From Campylobacteraceae bacterium (lineage in GTDB: Bacteria; Campylobacterota; Campylobacteria; Campylobacterales; Sulfurospirillaceae), in assembly GCA_019162915.1 (NCBI GenBank), contig JAFLKZ010000005.1, positions 1 to 24,059 on the forward strand: a stretch of DNA of 24,059 nt, written 5' to 3'. The notes below the pieces were generated by a model, which saw only the letters and a program-made list of their open reading frames with translations, was not told the origin of the DNA and ran no database searches. Below are positions 14,966 to 23,103 of the stretch, piece after piece (positions within the stretch are counted from its first letter, which is position 1; each line of letters starts with the position of its first letter). The translations under genes and the position numbers were made by a program.

Positions 14966-15427
14966 TTATTTCATAATATATTTAACGTTATTTTTCCACG
15001 TAACATGGCAAGAAATACATGTACGATCAAGCCCTTGTGAAGCCTCTTGCGCTGTCATCCAATCTTTTTGCAACAATGCTTTTTCTATCTTTGCTACATC
15101 TTCATCCATAATTTTGTCCATCACAACTAAAGTCTCCTTAAATGCTTCTCGCTCTTCTTGCGCCATGATTACCCACGGTTTATCTTTAGGGGCTGGATGC
15201 GTGCGTATGAAATCTATTCCTCTTTTAACCAAATAGGGATTCATGCTGATAATGCCTCTTTGGATATTATTAGCAGCATTGCCCATCCCCTCCATCAATT
15301 GTGCGTAAGTTATATCTTCTTGTTTCATGGATTTTAAAAGGTCCTCTGCTGTTTTAACCTCAGCGAACAATGTACTAGAAAGCCCAATCAGTAATGCTAA
15401 AGTGATGATTTTATGACTATTTTTCAT
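14966..15427 (-). CDS. Periplasmic cytochrome c, c'-like, one haem
   Basis: 153 residues with a signal peptide (about 1-22, ending LFA). One haem-binding motif, CISCH, lies close to the C-terminus, as in four-helix-bundle cytochromes c' and c-556, and the rest is predicted helical (EREAFKETLVVMDKIMD). C'-type cytochromes bind NO, CO or act as soluble redox carriers. Here it lies between a CpxP-like protein and the response regulator and could receive electrons from the b561 two genes upstream, or act as part of a redox sensor (inference). AAAGGAA precedes the ATG. Confidence 0.85.
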   Translation of the reverse strand: MKNSHKIITLALLIGLSSTLFAEVKTAEDLLKSMKQEDITYAQLMEGMGNAANNIQRGIISMNPYLVKRGIDFIRTHPAPKDKPWVIMAQEEREAFKETLVVMDKIMDEDVAKIEKALLQKDWMTAQEASQGLDRTCISCHVTWKNNVKYIMK

Positions 15428-15437
15428 GATTATTCCT

Positions 15438-15884
15438 TTAAATTGTATCTAATTTTTGAGCAATTACTTGTTTTTGAGTATCGCTTAACACACTTAAAAT
15501 ATCGCCAATGGCTTTAGCCTGTGATTCGATAAAATCATGGGAAGATTGAGCTTGTTCCTTGATAAATAAATTTTTGTCAAAATGACCATTTTTATCTAAA
15601 GGTATAGCAGCCTTTTGCTTTTGAGCAGTGACATCACATTGCTTTTGCACTAAATCTCTCATGATATTTTGTATCGCCATTTTTTGTTTGATTTCAAGCT
15701 CAATCGTAGAAATAGATGACATCAATACCGCCATACTATTAATGCTCGAGGGGGATTGAAACCAAGTTCCTCTAAAATGATTTTCAGCATAAAAATCCCT
15801 CACATCCATAGGCCCACCAAAACCATAAGCAACATTTGTTGCCAACAAAAAAGCAAACCCCAATGTCATTATTCTTGTTTTCAT
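15438..15884 (-). CDS. Periplasmic Spy/CpxP-like protein
   Basis: 148 residues. Signal peptide about 1-21 (ending VAYG). The mature part is helical and Gln/Ile-rich, with LSDTQKQVIAQKL near the end, a good match to the LTxxQ motif of Spy/CpxP/ZraP chaperones; a degenerate first copy lies around residues 60-80. One cysteine occurs in KQCDVTAQ. CpxP-type proteins hold back a sensor kinase until misfolded protein or metal titrates them, and two genes downstream a sensor pair is encoded. The gene begins 3 bases after the b561 stop, with AAAGGA upstream. The family call is by motif only. Confidence 0.6.
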   Translation of the reverse strand: MKTRIMTLGFAFLLATNVAYGFGGPMDVRDFYAENHFRGTWFQSPSSINSMAVLMSSISTIELEIKQKMAIQNIMRDLVQKQCDVTAQKQKAAIPLDKNGHFDKNLFIKEQAQSSHDFIESQAKAIGDILSVLSDTQKQVIAQKLDTI

Positions 15885-15887
15885 CTT

Positions 15888-16424
15888 CTATCCTTTGGTT
15901 GTTTCAAACCACATTCTTTTAAGAATATTTTCTTTTGTTTTAAGCATATAAGAAAAAACTCCAACGATATGGATAACGATTAATGCGATAAGGACTTTTG
16001 AGAGCACTCCATGAACAACGCCTATTGTTAAAGCTTTAAAACTTTCAGGTAAAGCGAGAGTTGAACCAAAGAAAACGATGTCAGACAACCCTGTCATCTT
16101 TCCCAGCACCACACCACTGATCGCCATAGCTATGATAACCATGTAAATCAAAAGGTGATTCAAAGAAATGAGTTTTTCTCTCCAAACACCCATTTGCGTA
16201 AGCTTTGCGGGTTTTGGATATTTGGCCAAGATAATTAACCTTGCAATGGTAAGGATAAAAATAACCAAACCTAGCACAATATGCACCTTGAGTGAGCCAA
16301 TTTTTGCAATAGTATTGGGGATAGACGAGAGAACAAGCGTACCACTCAGCAAAATAAAAGTGAGCAATATCCCTTGAAACCAGTGTAGAAAGACTAATGG
16401 GTTACTGTATATTTTAGGAATCAT
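15888..16424 (-). CDS. Cytochrome b561-type membrane protein
   Basis: 178 residues with four membrane helices (about 10-33, 45-68, 90-110, 135-160). Histidines suited to bind two b haems: His14 (FLHWFQG), His48 (LKVHIVLG), His90, His138 and His152 (IVIHIVG). This matches the bacterial cytochrome b561 / Ni-Fe-hydrogenase b-subunit fold, which passes electrons between quinol and a periplasmic acceptor. It is the first gene of the nine-gene unit. The c-type cytochrome two genes downstream is a plausible partner (inference). AAGGAA lies 6 bases before the ATG. Confidence 0.85.
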   Translation of the reverse strand: MIPKIYSNPLVFLHWFQGILLTFILLSGTLVLSSIPNTIAKIGSLKVHIVLGLVIFILTIARLIILAKYPKPAKLTQMGVWREKLISLNHLLIYMVIIAMAISGVVLGKMTGLSDIVFFGSTLALPESFKALTIGVVHGVLSKVLIALIVIHIVGVFSYMLKTKENILKRMWFETTKG

Positions 16425-16508
16425 CGGTTTTCCTTGATGTTTGATAATGAAATCTTACAATGCAAAATTCATCACAAAATCAAGTGAAGTTAAACGAACT
16501 TAAATAGA
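16425..16508 (-). promoter_or_regulatory. Intergenic region expected to hold the promoter of the nine-gene operon
   Basis: 84 bases between the arsB stop and the b561 start. On the minus strand there is a weak -10-like TTGTAAGAT and an AAGGAA ribosome-binding site. I see no convincing arsB terminator, so read-through from arsRB into this operon is possible. Confidence 0.4.
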
Positions 16509-17771
16509 TTAAGAGGTAAATCCAAGACTGAGTAACACTAAAAACAGTATCGGAGGCGTGACTAAAAGTCCAAACTTCGAATATTGCCAAAAGCCTATTT
16601 TGACTCCTTTTTTTGCCATAACATGGAGCCATAGAAGCGTTGCTAAAGAGCCAAAGGGCGTCATCTTTGGACCTAAATTACAGCCGATGATATTAGCATA
16701 AGCAAGTGCTGTATTGGGGATATCTTTGAGCGCTATATCCATAATCATCACAGTTGGCATATTGTTCATAATAGCACTTAAAAAAGCGGCGATAAACCCT
16801 GTTCCAAGAATAGCAATGGTGTCGCCTCTGGTATTTAACTCTTTTAAAATGATCGTGAGATAATCCGTCAAACCTGCATTTTTAAGTCCATAGACCACGA
16901 TGTAAAGTCCGATGCTAAACCACACCACTTGCCAAGGTGCGGAGACGATAATCGCCCAAGGTTTAGTTGCTTTAAAATATGAAGAGAGCGCTAAAAATAC
17001 TAAAGCACCTCCAAGCGCAAAAGGCGAGATAGGCAAATCGTAAAAATCACCTATAAAATAACTGACCAACAATAAAATAATAAAAGGCCAAGAGAGATAA
17101 AAAAGAGTTTTATTTTTGAGCACATCATTGGGGTTTTTTAGCAAAGAAATGTTTACGCTTATCGGTATATCTTTGCGCAAGAAAAGCCATAGAATGACTA
17201 CTGAAACGACTGTACTGAACACATAGGGAGTAAACATCACACTGAGGTATTGAGTAAATCCTATATGAAAATAATTTGCAGTGACGATGTTTGTGAGGTT
17301 AGAAAAAACAAACGGAAGCGAAGCAGAATCACTAATAAATCCCCCTGCAAGTAAAAAAGCGATAATAGTTTTGGGTTCTAGCTTTAAAATTCGCATTTTT
17401 GCTAGTAAAATAGGCGTTAAGATAAGAGCAGCACCATCATTGGCAAAAAGGGCAGAGATGAAAGAGCCTAGCAGTAAGGAATAAACAAACATCAAATGCC
17501 CATTACCATGAGAGAGTTTTGCCATCCAAATAGCACACCACTCGAAAAACCCTATCTTATCAAGTACCAAAGAGAGAATGATAATGCCGATAAATGCGAA
17601 AGTAGCGTCCCAAACGATACCCGTTACTATAAGGACATCAGCAAAACTAACCACACCCAAAAGCAATGCAAAAAATGCGCCAATGAGTGCGGTTGTACCG
17701 ATTTGAAGACCTCGTGGTTGCCAGATGACAAAGGTTAGCGTGATGAGAAAAAGTGCGATAGCTAAAATCAC
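16509..17771 (-). CDS. arsB: Arsenite efflux pump
   Basis: 420 residues (ArsB is usually about 430), with 11-12 hydrophobic segments. Family motifs: FEWCAIWMAKLSHGNG, ALFANDGAALILTPI, AGGFISDSASLPFVFSNLTNI, SAIMNNMPTVMI and CNLGPKMTPFGSLATLLW. It expels arsenite across the inner membrane using the proton gradient. The start is GTG and overlaps the arsR stop by four bases (GTGA), so the two are coupled. It completes the pathway begun by ArsC, although arsC lies in another operon. Confidence 0.95.
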   Translation of the reverse strand: MILAIALFLITLTFVIWQPRGLQIGTTALIGAFFALLLGVVSFADVLIVTGIVWDATFAFIGIIILSLVLDKIGFFEWCAIWMAKLSHGNGHLMFVYSLLLGSFISALFANDGAALILTPILLAKMRILKLEPKTIIAFLLAGGFISDSASLPFVFSNLTNIVTANYFHIGFTQYLSVMFTPYVFSTVVSVVILWLFLRKDIPISVNISLLKNPNDVLKNKTLFYLSWPFIILLLVSYFIGDFYDLPISPFALGGALVFLALSSYFKATKPWAIIVSAPWQVVWFSIGLYIVVYGLKNAGLTDYLTIILKELNTRGDTIAILGTGFIAAFLSAIMNNMPTVMIMDIALKDIPNTALAYANIIGCNLGPKMTPFGSLATLLWLHVMAKKGVKIGFWQYSKFGLLVTPPILFLVLLSLGFTS

Positions 17772-18082
17772 GAAATATCCTTACATGTAAAGCTTTTTGC
17801 GGGCAATGCAATATCAAGATAACCAATCTCTTCTAAACAGGCAAGCCTAAATCTATCCAAGGGAGAGCGAATGGCGTAGTATGCCCATTTACCTCTTCTA
17901 TCGACTTTAAGAAACCCTGCCTCTTTGAGGATTTTAAGATGGCGAGAGATGCGTGATTGAATCATATTGAAAGCATTTTCGATATCGCACACACACACTT
18001 CGCCATTTTTTTGAATAAACTCTAAAATTTGAACCCGCGTTTCATCATTGAGTGCGCCAATGGATTGAAGAAAAATATTCAT
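17768..18082 (-). CDS. arsR: ArsR-family metalloid-responsive repressor
   Basis: 104 residues, a winged helix-turn-helix repressor. The inducer-binding cysteines lie in EVCVCDIENAF (Cys30 and Cys32), the recognition helix is in QSRISRHLKILKEAGF, and the wing in RRGKWAYYAI. The variant of the ELCVCDL box keeps both cysteines, so As(III) or Sb(III) should release it from DNA. One further cysteine lies in the tail (SFTCK), and one in LACLEE. It sits behind its own operator (18131-18162), so it autoregulates, and the same operator core occurs before arsC. Confidence 0.95.
   Translation of the reverse strand: MNIFLQSIGALNDETRVQILEFIQKNGEVCVCDIENAFNMIQSRISRHLKILKEAGFLKVDRRGKWAYYAIRSPLDRFRLACLEEIGYLDIALPAKSFTCKDIS
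17781..17790. repeat. TTACATGTAA palindrome, copy 7
   Basis: In the last codons of arsR (Phe-Thr-Cys-Lys), 10 bases before the arsB GTG; it may overlap the arsB translation-initiation region. Confidence 0.8.
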
Positions 18083-18114
18083 AACGTGTTCACCTTGTGA
18101 AATAATTTGAAGTA

Positions 18115-18162
18115 AGTATAGCAGGATAAATATTATACATCAAGATATATTGATATATAATA
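18115..18162 (-). promoter_or_regulatory. arsR promoter and ArsR operator
   Basis: Inverted repeat with 13-base arms and one mismatch (18131-18143 and 18150-18162), core ATCAAGATATATTGAT as at the arsC operator. The minus-strand promoter is TTGATG (18143-18138), 17 bases, TATACT (18120-18115), the same geometry as arsC. The operator is also upstream of the divergent CDF gene. Confidence 0.87.
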
Positions 18163-18189
18163 TCGAGGATAGTCCCATCAGCTAAAAAA

Positions 18190-18198
18190 TGCTAAAAT
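18190..18198 (+). promoter_or_regulatory. Extended -10 promoter of the divergent CDF gene
   Basis: TGCTAAAAT is an extended -10 box. No -35 is visible at 17 bases. The ArsR operator is about 28 bases upstream of it, so direct repression by ArsR is uncertain. Confidence 0.45.
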
Positions 18199-18219
18199 TT
18201 AATTTTACAAAGGAAATAG

Positions 18220-19107
18220 ATGTCAAAAAGCGTTAAAGCTGCATTGTTTGCTAATGGTTTTATTGCGATAGCAAAAGGGTTGGCAGCATTTTTTACAGGC
18301 TCAGCATCCATGATGGCAGAAGCAATCCATAGCATGGCAGATTGTGGTAATCAAGCCTTAGTGATGGTTGGTCAAAAACAAGCAGCCAGAGGGAAATCCG
18401 AATTTCATGCATTTGGACAAGGCAAAGCTAACTTTTTTTGGTCTTTCGTTGTTGCGGTTGTACTATTTTTACTTGGTGGATTCTTTTCCATCTACGAGGG
18501 TGTGCATAGAATTAGCAATCCCCAACCCATCGAAAATCCATGGCTGATTTTAGGAATTATTATTTTTTCTATCATTCTAGAAGGTAGTGCACTGCGTGTT
18601 GCATTGCAAGAGAGTAATTCAAAATTAAAAGACTTATTTTCAACCATCAAACACAGTTCTTCTTCCCATATACTCGTAGTTTTGATCGAAGATTCAGGTG
18701 CATTACTCGGACTTGTTATTTTATCATGCGGTTTAGTATTATCACAATTTGTCAATCCGATATTTGATGGTATCGCCGCACTTATGATTGGGTTACTGTT
18801 AGTAGGTCTCTCTACTGTCTTATTTATCGAACTTAAAAAATTGCTCATCGGCGAGAGCCTTGATCGCGAAACAACCAAAAAAATCAAAAATTTGATTAAA
18901 GAAGAATCTAACGTATTGGTGCATATCAATGCCGTAAGAAGTATGTTTATTGGCTCTAATGAAGTGTTACTCATCATCTCTATGAATGTCAAAGATGAGG
19001 CTTCTGGTCACGAAATCGAACAAGATATCAAAGAGCTAAAAAATAAACTTCAAACAATGCTTAGCCAACACAAGTTACAAATCTATATAGATGTATTTGA
19101 ATTTTAA
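18220..19107 (+). CDS. Cation diffusion facilitator family transporter (SLC30A9-like subgroup)
   Basis: 295 residues. TM2 carries AEAIHSMADCGNQ (His37, Asp41) and TM5 carries LIEDSGALLG (Glu157/Asp158), the pattern of the CDF branch that includes human SLC30A9. About six hydrophobic segments run to residue 205, and the cytoplasmic domain from about 215 on has HINAVRSMFIGSNEVLL. It lacks the His-rich tail of the other CDF here, so substrate is probably different and not predicted. It is divergent from arsR across a 137-base gap holding the ArsR operator. AAGGAA precedes the ATG. Confidence 0.88.
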   Translation: MSKSVKAALFANGFIAIAKGLAAFFTGSASMMAEAIHSMADCGNQALVMVGQKQAARGKSEFHAFGQGKANFFWSFVVAVVLFLLGGFFSIYEGVHRISNPQPIENPWLILGIIIFSIILEGSALRVALQESNSKLKDLFSTIKHSSSSHILVVLIEDSGALLGLVILSCGLVLSQFVNPIFDGIAALMIGLLLVGLSTVLFIELKKLLIGESLDRETTKKIKNLIKEESNVLVHINAVRSMFIGSNEVLLIISMNVKDEASGHEIEQDIKELKNKLQTMLSQHKLQIYIDVFEF

Positions 19108-19131
19108 ATATCCTTCAAAATTGGAAGATAT
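19108..19131. terminator. Possible bidirectional terminator between CDF and MreB-like genes
   Basis: ATATC-C-TTC and GAA-GATAT pair with one bulge around an AAAATTG loop. The gap between the two convergent genes is only 27 bases. A weak stem, so tentative. Confidence 0.35.
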
Positions 19132-19134
19132 AAA

Positions 19135-20145
19135 TTAGACACTTAAAAGCGTGTTGTACTTTTTATCTTCCATCACGCGACCTGCGCCTAGTATAATATT
19201 TTGCAATGGATTGTCAACAGGTTGGATAGTAATGTCAAGTTTGTGACTAATGTATTTATCAAGTCCTTCAAGCATAGAAGCACCTCCTGTCAGTAAAATA
19301 CCATTATCATAAATGTCCGTCGCAAAAGAAGGCGGTAGAGAGGAGAGCATACTATGGACTAAATCGACTATTCTATCGGCTATTGGCAAAATAGCTTTGT
19401 GAACATCAAGAGAAGAAATACTAAAAACTTCTGGCATCCGTGTGATAAGATTTTTGACACTGACACTCACAATTTTTTCTTTGCAAAAGAGTACATTTCC
19501 TAACTCTTTTTTGAGTATTTCCGCGTCATGCAATGAAAGTAAAATTCTTTTTTCATTTTTAAAATACTCCACGATAGCCTCATCAATGTCATTGCCTGCG
19601 ACTCTGAGTGATTTTGACATTACGATACCGTTACAAGAAAGTAAACTGATTTCACTCACCCCCGCTCCAATATCTAAAACTAAAATGCCCTTAGGAAAAG
19701 AGATGTCTTTCATCGAGCCAATAGCAGCAGCAAAAGGGTCTTTGAGCAATAAAACACTTCTAGCCCCTCCCTCTTTTCCTGCTTCTATAACAGCATTTCT
19801 CTCCATCAAATTCAAATCAGAGGGTACACTTACGATGATGTTTGGTTTTAAGAGAGTCCCTTTAGATATTTGTCGAATTAAATTCTTAATATACGCCTTT
19901 GCCCCAACAATATTGGAAATAGCGCCTCTTGATAAAGGTCTTAATACTTCTATATTTTTAGGGTTCTTTCCCACCATTTTTTTAGATGAACACCCTAAAT
20001 CAAAAAATTTACTTCGCCTAATATCAAAAGAAATAGACGTAGGTTCATCAAAAATTATTCCATTATGCGATTGATATACCAAAGTATTATTGGTTCCTAA
20101 ATCAATCGCAAAATATTTATGTGGTGACGTAATAAACGAAAACAT
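19135..20145 (-). CDS. Divergent MreB-family actin-like protein
   Basis: 336 residues, full MreB length. Phosphate-1 loop: IDLGTNNTLVY (MreB normally DLGTANT). Phosphate-2 loop: LDIGAGVSEISLLS (normally DIGGGTTE, so two substitutions). Adenosine loop: LTGGASMLEGLD. Other matches: SVPSDLNLMERNAVIEAG and LLKDPFAAAIG in place of EEPMAAAIG. The N-terminal FSFITSPHKYFAIDLG lacks a strong amphipathic helix. The start is translationally coupled to a TerC-family gene (TAATG) and not followed by mreC/mreD. It is therefore a likely paralogue with a special role rather than the main cell-shape MreB, though I cannot see the rest of the genome. Confidence 0.85.
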   Translation of the reverse strand: MFSFITSPHKYFAIDLGTNNTLVYQSHNGIIFDEPTSISFDIRRSKFFDLGCSSKKMVGKNPKNIEVLRPLSRGAISNIVGAKAYIKNLIRQISKGTLLKPNIIVSVPSDLNLMERNAVIEAGKEGGARSVLLLKDPFAAAIGSMKDISFPKGILVLDIGAGVSEISLLSCNGIVMSKSLRVAGNDIDEAIVEYFKNEKRILLSLHDAEILKKELGNVLFCKEKIVSVSVKNLITRMPEVFSISSLDVHKAILPIADRIVDLVHSMLSSLPPSFATDIYDNGILLTGGASMLEGLDKYISHKLDITIQPVDNPLQNIILGAGRVMEDKKYNTLLSV

Positions 20146-20888
20146 TAAACCTCTTTATGTACTCTTTTAGATTTTTTCTTCCTAGAATAAATATTAATAG
20201 ACTCAACTGCCAATGAAAATGCCATCGCAAAATAAACATACGCTTTTGAAATATGCAGACCCAAACCTTCTCCAATCAGTGTTACACCTACTAAAATTAA
20301 AAAAGAAAGTGCGAGCATTTTTATCGTAGGATTGTTGTCAACGAAGTCAGATATAGACTTTGAAGCAAACATCATCACGATAACTGCCAAGACAACTGCT
20401 AAAATCATGATCAAAATATTGTTAACCATTCCTACGGCTGTGATAACAGAATCGAGTGAAAAAACAATATCAAGGATAGCGATTTGAATCAGGATGTTAA
20501 AAAATCCTCTTCGATTACTCCCTGTAATATCGGAAGGTTCTTCGCCTCCATCATGTTCAATATCGTTGTGAATCTCGGTTGTAGATTTGGCAATTAAAAA
20601 CAGTCCACCCAAAATCAAAATCAAATCACGTCCTGAAATACCCTGCTCAAGAATAGTAAAAAGAGGGGTGGTAAGCTTCATAATCCAAAAAAGTGAAAGA
20701 AGAAGCATAATTCGAGTTAGCATTGCAAGGGCAAGACCAAAAATTCTTCCTTTATCTCTTTGATGTGCTGGAAGACGACCAACTAAAATAGCGATAAAAA
20801 TAATATTATCAATTCCTAAAACAATTTCTAGGGCTGTTAAGGTAGCTAAAGCAACCAAAGCTTCTAAGGTAAAGAGTGATTCTAACAT
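20145..20888 (-). CDS. TerC-family integral membrane protein
   Basis: 247 residues with seven or eight membrane helices. TerC motifs: ALEIVLGIDNIIFI (with the conserved acidic pair Glu21/Asp27) and IAILDIVFSLDSVITAVGM in the second half, DFVDNNPTIKMLALSFLI near the end. TerC proteins have been linked to tellurite resistance and to Mn(II) export in Alx/MeeF-type members. A polar stretch (about 107-128, HNDIEHDGGEEPSD) lies in a loop. The last codon overlaps the ATG of the MreB-like gene, so both are made together. Confidence 0.9.
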   Translation of the reverse strand: MLESLFTLEALVALATLTALEIVLGIDNIIFIAILVGRLPAHQRDKGRIFGLALAMLTRIMLLLSLFWIMKLTTPLFTILEQGISGRDLILILGGLFLIAKSTTEIHNDIEHDGGEEPSDITGSNRRGFFNILIQIAILDIVFSLDSVITAVGMVNNILIMILAVVLAVIVMMFASKSISDFVDNNPTIKMLALSFLILVGVTLIGEGLGLHISKAYVYFAMAFSLAVESINIYSRKKKSKRVHKEV

Positions 20889-21026
20889 ACTTTTATATCC
20901 TGTATTTTTTTATTATTTTAGCCATTTATAGGTATAAAGCTTCTTACTTATCGAATTTTTGATTGTACCAAAGTTTAATTAATGATTTTTCCTTAAAAAT
21001 TGCCATCCATTTAAGTTGGATAGGAT

Positions 21027-21054
21027 TATAATTCTTCACTTTATTTTATAGGAG
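21027..21054 (+). promoter_or_regulatory. Promoter -10 box and ribosome-binding site of the mqnA-gdhA pair
   Basis: A perfect TATAAT at 21027-21032 has no -35 at normal spacing, as is usual in Campylobacterota. GGAG at 21051-21054 is 5 bases before the ATG at 21060. The 171-base gap to the TerC gene holds promoters in both directions; the leftward one is not clear. Confidence 0.65.
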
Positions 21055-21059
21055 TCTTA

Positions 21060-21737
21060 ATGGTATTTGGCAAGATAGATTATATCAATCTTCTACCTTT
21101 TCATGTTTTTCTCAAAAAATCTTCTCTTCAAAACTCATTTAAACAATCCTGTGAACGACAAAAATCATATCCATCCATCATCAATAAAAAGTTTAAAAAA
21201 AGGGCTGTTGATGCCGCATTTATTTCCAGTATTGAGAGCCAAAAAAAATCGATAAAATCCCTTCCTTTGGGTATCATTGCTAAGAAAAATGTCAAAAGTG
21301 TTATCATCAAAAAAGGAATCGATAAAAAAGATCCCGCCTCTGCAACCTCTAATGTTTTAGCAAAAGTATTAGCGCTTAAAGGTGAAGTATTCATCGGAGA
21401 TAGAGCCTTAAAACTCTACTTGCAAGACCCCGATGCTTACGTGGATTTAGCAGACGCATGGCACAAACGTTTTCATCTTCCTTTTGTTTTTGCACGATTT
21501 TGTATCAACAAAAATTACACATTTTATAAAAATCTCTCCTTGCAATTTCAAAAAAAACCTATCAAAATTCCACAATATATATTACAAAAATACTCACGTG
21601 AACGAGATATTTCTGCTTCTGAGATAAAAAAGTATCTCTCGTTGATTAGCTATGCTATAAAGGAAAAGGAACAAAAAGGCTTACACCTTTTTTTCAAAAA
21701 AGCCAAGCAGTTAAACAAAACTTTTCCTAAGGAATAA
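21060..21737 (+). CDS. mqnA: MqnA-family chorismate dehydratase-like protein (futalosine menaquinone route)
   Basis: 225 residues. MqnA/VitK2-biosynthesis family marks: GKIDYINLLPFHVFL at the N-terminus, DAAFISSIES (the substrate-pocket region), VFIGDRALKLYL, and VDLADAWHKRFHLPFVFARF. MqnA dehydrates chorismate to 3-enolpyruvylbenzoate, the first step of the futalosine pathway, and Campylobacterota make menaquinone this way. It is shorter than MqnA of many other bacteria (about 270-290), as epsilonproteobacterial forms often are. MqnD shares the fold but not this length and motif set. gdhA begins one base after its stop. Confidence 0.85.
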   Translation: MVFGKIDYINLLPFHVFLKKSSLQNSFKQSCERQKSYPSIINKKFKKRAVDAAFISSIESQKKSIKSLPLGIIAKKNVKSVIIKKGIDKKDPASATSNVLAKVLALKGEVFIGDRALKLYLQDPDAYVDLADAWHKRFHLPFVFARFCINKNYTFYKNLSLQFQKKPIKIPQYILQKYSRERDISASEIKKYLSLISYAIKEKEQKGLHLFFKKAKQLNKTFPKE

Positions 21738-21738
21738 T

Positions 21739-23100
21739 ATGTCAATCAAAAACTATATCGATAAGGTTTTAAAATCTACCATCCAAAGTACACCTGGACA
21801 AACTGAGTTTTACCAAGCAGTTGAAGAAGTTTTAACTTCTCTAGAGCCCCTGTTACAAGCAGAGCCCAAATATAATAATTACAATATTTTGGAACGTATC
21901 GTTATCCCTGAGCGCCAAATTCTTTTTCGTGTTGTTTGGCTAGATGACCAAGGTAAAATTCAAACCAACATAGGGTATCGTGTGCAGTTCAATTCTGCCA
22001 TTGGACCGTATAAAGGTGGTCTTCGCTTTCATCCAAGCGTCAATTTGGGCATCATTAAATTTTTAGGATTTGAACAAATTTTTAAAAACTCATTGACGGG
22101 ATTAGCGATTGGTGGTGCCAAAGGAGGTAGTAACTTTGACCCTAAAGGAAAAAGTGAAGGGGAAGTCATGAGATTTTGCCAATCCTTCATGGTAGAACTC
22201 TCCAAGCATATCGGTGAAACTCGAGATATCCCCGCTGGAGATATCGGTGTTGGAGGACGCGAAATTGGCTACATGTATGGCGAATACAAACGACTCACCG
22301 GAAGATTTGAAGGTGTTTTAACAGGCAAAGGACTTAACTGGGGAGGTTCTCTTGCAAGAACTGAAGCAACAGGTTATGGTTCTGTCTATTTTGCTGAAAA
22401 TATTCTCAATAAAGCAGGAGATAGCCTCAAAGGTAAAGTCTGCACCGTTTCAGGTTCAGGCAATGTTGCACTTTACACCATTCAAAAACTCTACGATATG
22501 GGAGCCACTCCTGTTACATGTAGCGATTCAAAAGGAATGATTTACGACAAAGACGGCATCAATTTCAACTCTTTAAAATCCATTAAAGAAATAGGAAGAA
22601 AAGATTTAATCGAATATATCAAAGTTCATCCCAATGCTGCTTATATTCCGCTCCATCAGTATCCAGAGGGAACCAATGCTGTTTGGAGTGTTCCTTGCTT
22701 TGCAGCATTCCCAAGTGCTACACAAAATGAACTATGCCTTGCTGACATCAAAAACCTCTACAACAATGGCTGTCGCCTTGTTAATGAAGGAGCTAATATG
22801 CCAAGCACGCCAGACGCCGTTGACTTTATGTTAGCCAATAAAATGTTTTATGGCCCAGCCAAAGCAGCGAACGCCGGTGGTGTTGCTACGAGTCAATTAG
22901 AAATGAGTCAAAATGCCAGTATGCAAAAATGGTCTTTTGCAGAAGTAGATGACAAACTTCAAGGCATCATGAAAAATATCTTTGAACTCTCCTATAAAAC
23001 ATCTAAAGAATTTGGTGATGAGGGTAACTTGATGTTGGGTGCTAATATCGCAGGATTTAGAAAAGTAGCCGATTCGATGATCGACCAAGGCGCGGTGTAA
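21739..23100 (+). CDS. gdhA: Glutamate dehydrogenase, probably NADP+-dependent
   Basis: 453 residues, the hexameric family-I size. The substrate domain has RVQFNSAIGPYKGGLRFHPS with the binding lysines, IGGAKGGSNFDPKGKSEGE with the catalytic lysine, and DIPAGDIGVGGREIGYM. The nucleotide domain has GSGNVALYTIQKL followed by an SDSKG turn, which fits NADP. Late motifs: VNEGANMPSTPDAV and ANAGGVATSQLEMSQNA. The usual RPEATGYG reads RTEATGYG here. It aminates 2-oxoglutarate to glutamate for ammonium assimilation. The gene follows mqnA by one base and ends before a strong terminator. Confidence 0.96.
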   Translation: MSIKNYIDKVLKSTIQSTPGQTEFYQAVEEVLTSLEPLLQAEPKYNNYNILERIVIPERQILFRVVWLDDQGKIQTNIGYRVQFNSAIGPYKGGLRFHPSVNLGIIKFLGFEQIFKNSLTGLAIGGAKGGSNFDPKGKSEGEVMRFCQSFMVELSKHIGETRDIPAGDIGVGGREIGYMYGEYKRLTGRFEGVLTGKGLNWGGSLARTEATGYGSVYFAENILNKAGDSLKGKVCTVSGSGNVALYTIQKLYDMGATPVTCSDSKGMIYDKDGINFNSLKSIKEIGRKDLIEYIKVHPNAAYIPLHQYPEGTNAVWSVPCFAAFPSATQNELCLADIKNLYNNGCRLVNEGANMPSTPDAVDFMLANKMFYGPAKAANAGGVATSQLEMSQNASMQKWSFAEVDDKLQGIMKNIFELSYKTSKEFGDEGNLMLGANIAGFRKVADSMIDQGAV

Positions 23101-23103
23101 GCC

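Noticed and set aside
19442..20074. A 210-codon open frame on the plus strand opposite the MreB-like gene
   Set aside because: It is antisense to a gene with clear actin-fold motifs; its translation is low-complexity Ser/Ile/Leu-rich with no recognisable domain, and no ribosome-binding site was seen.
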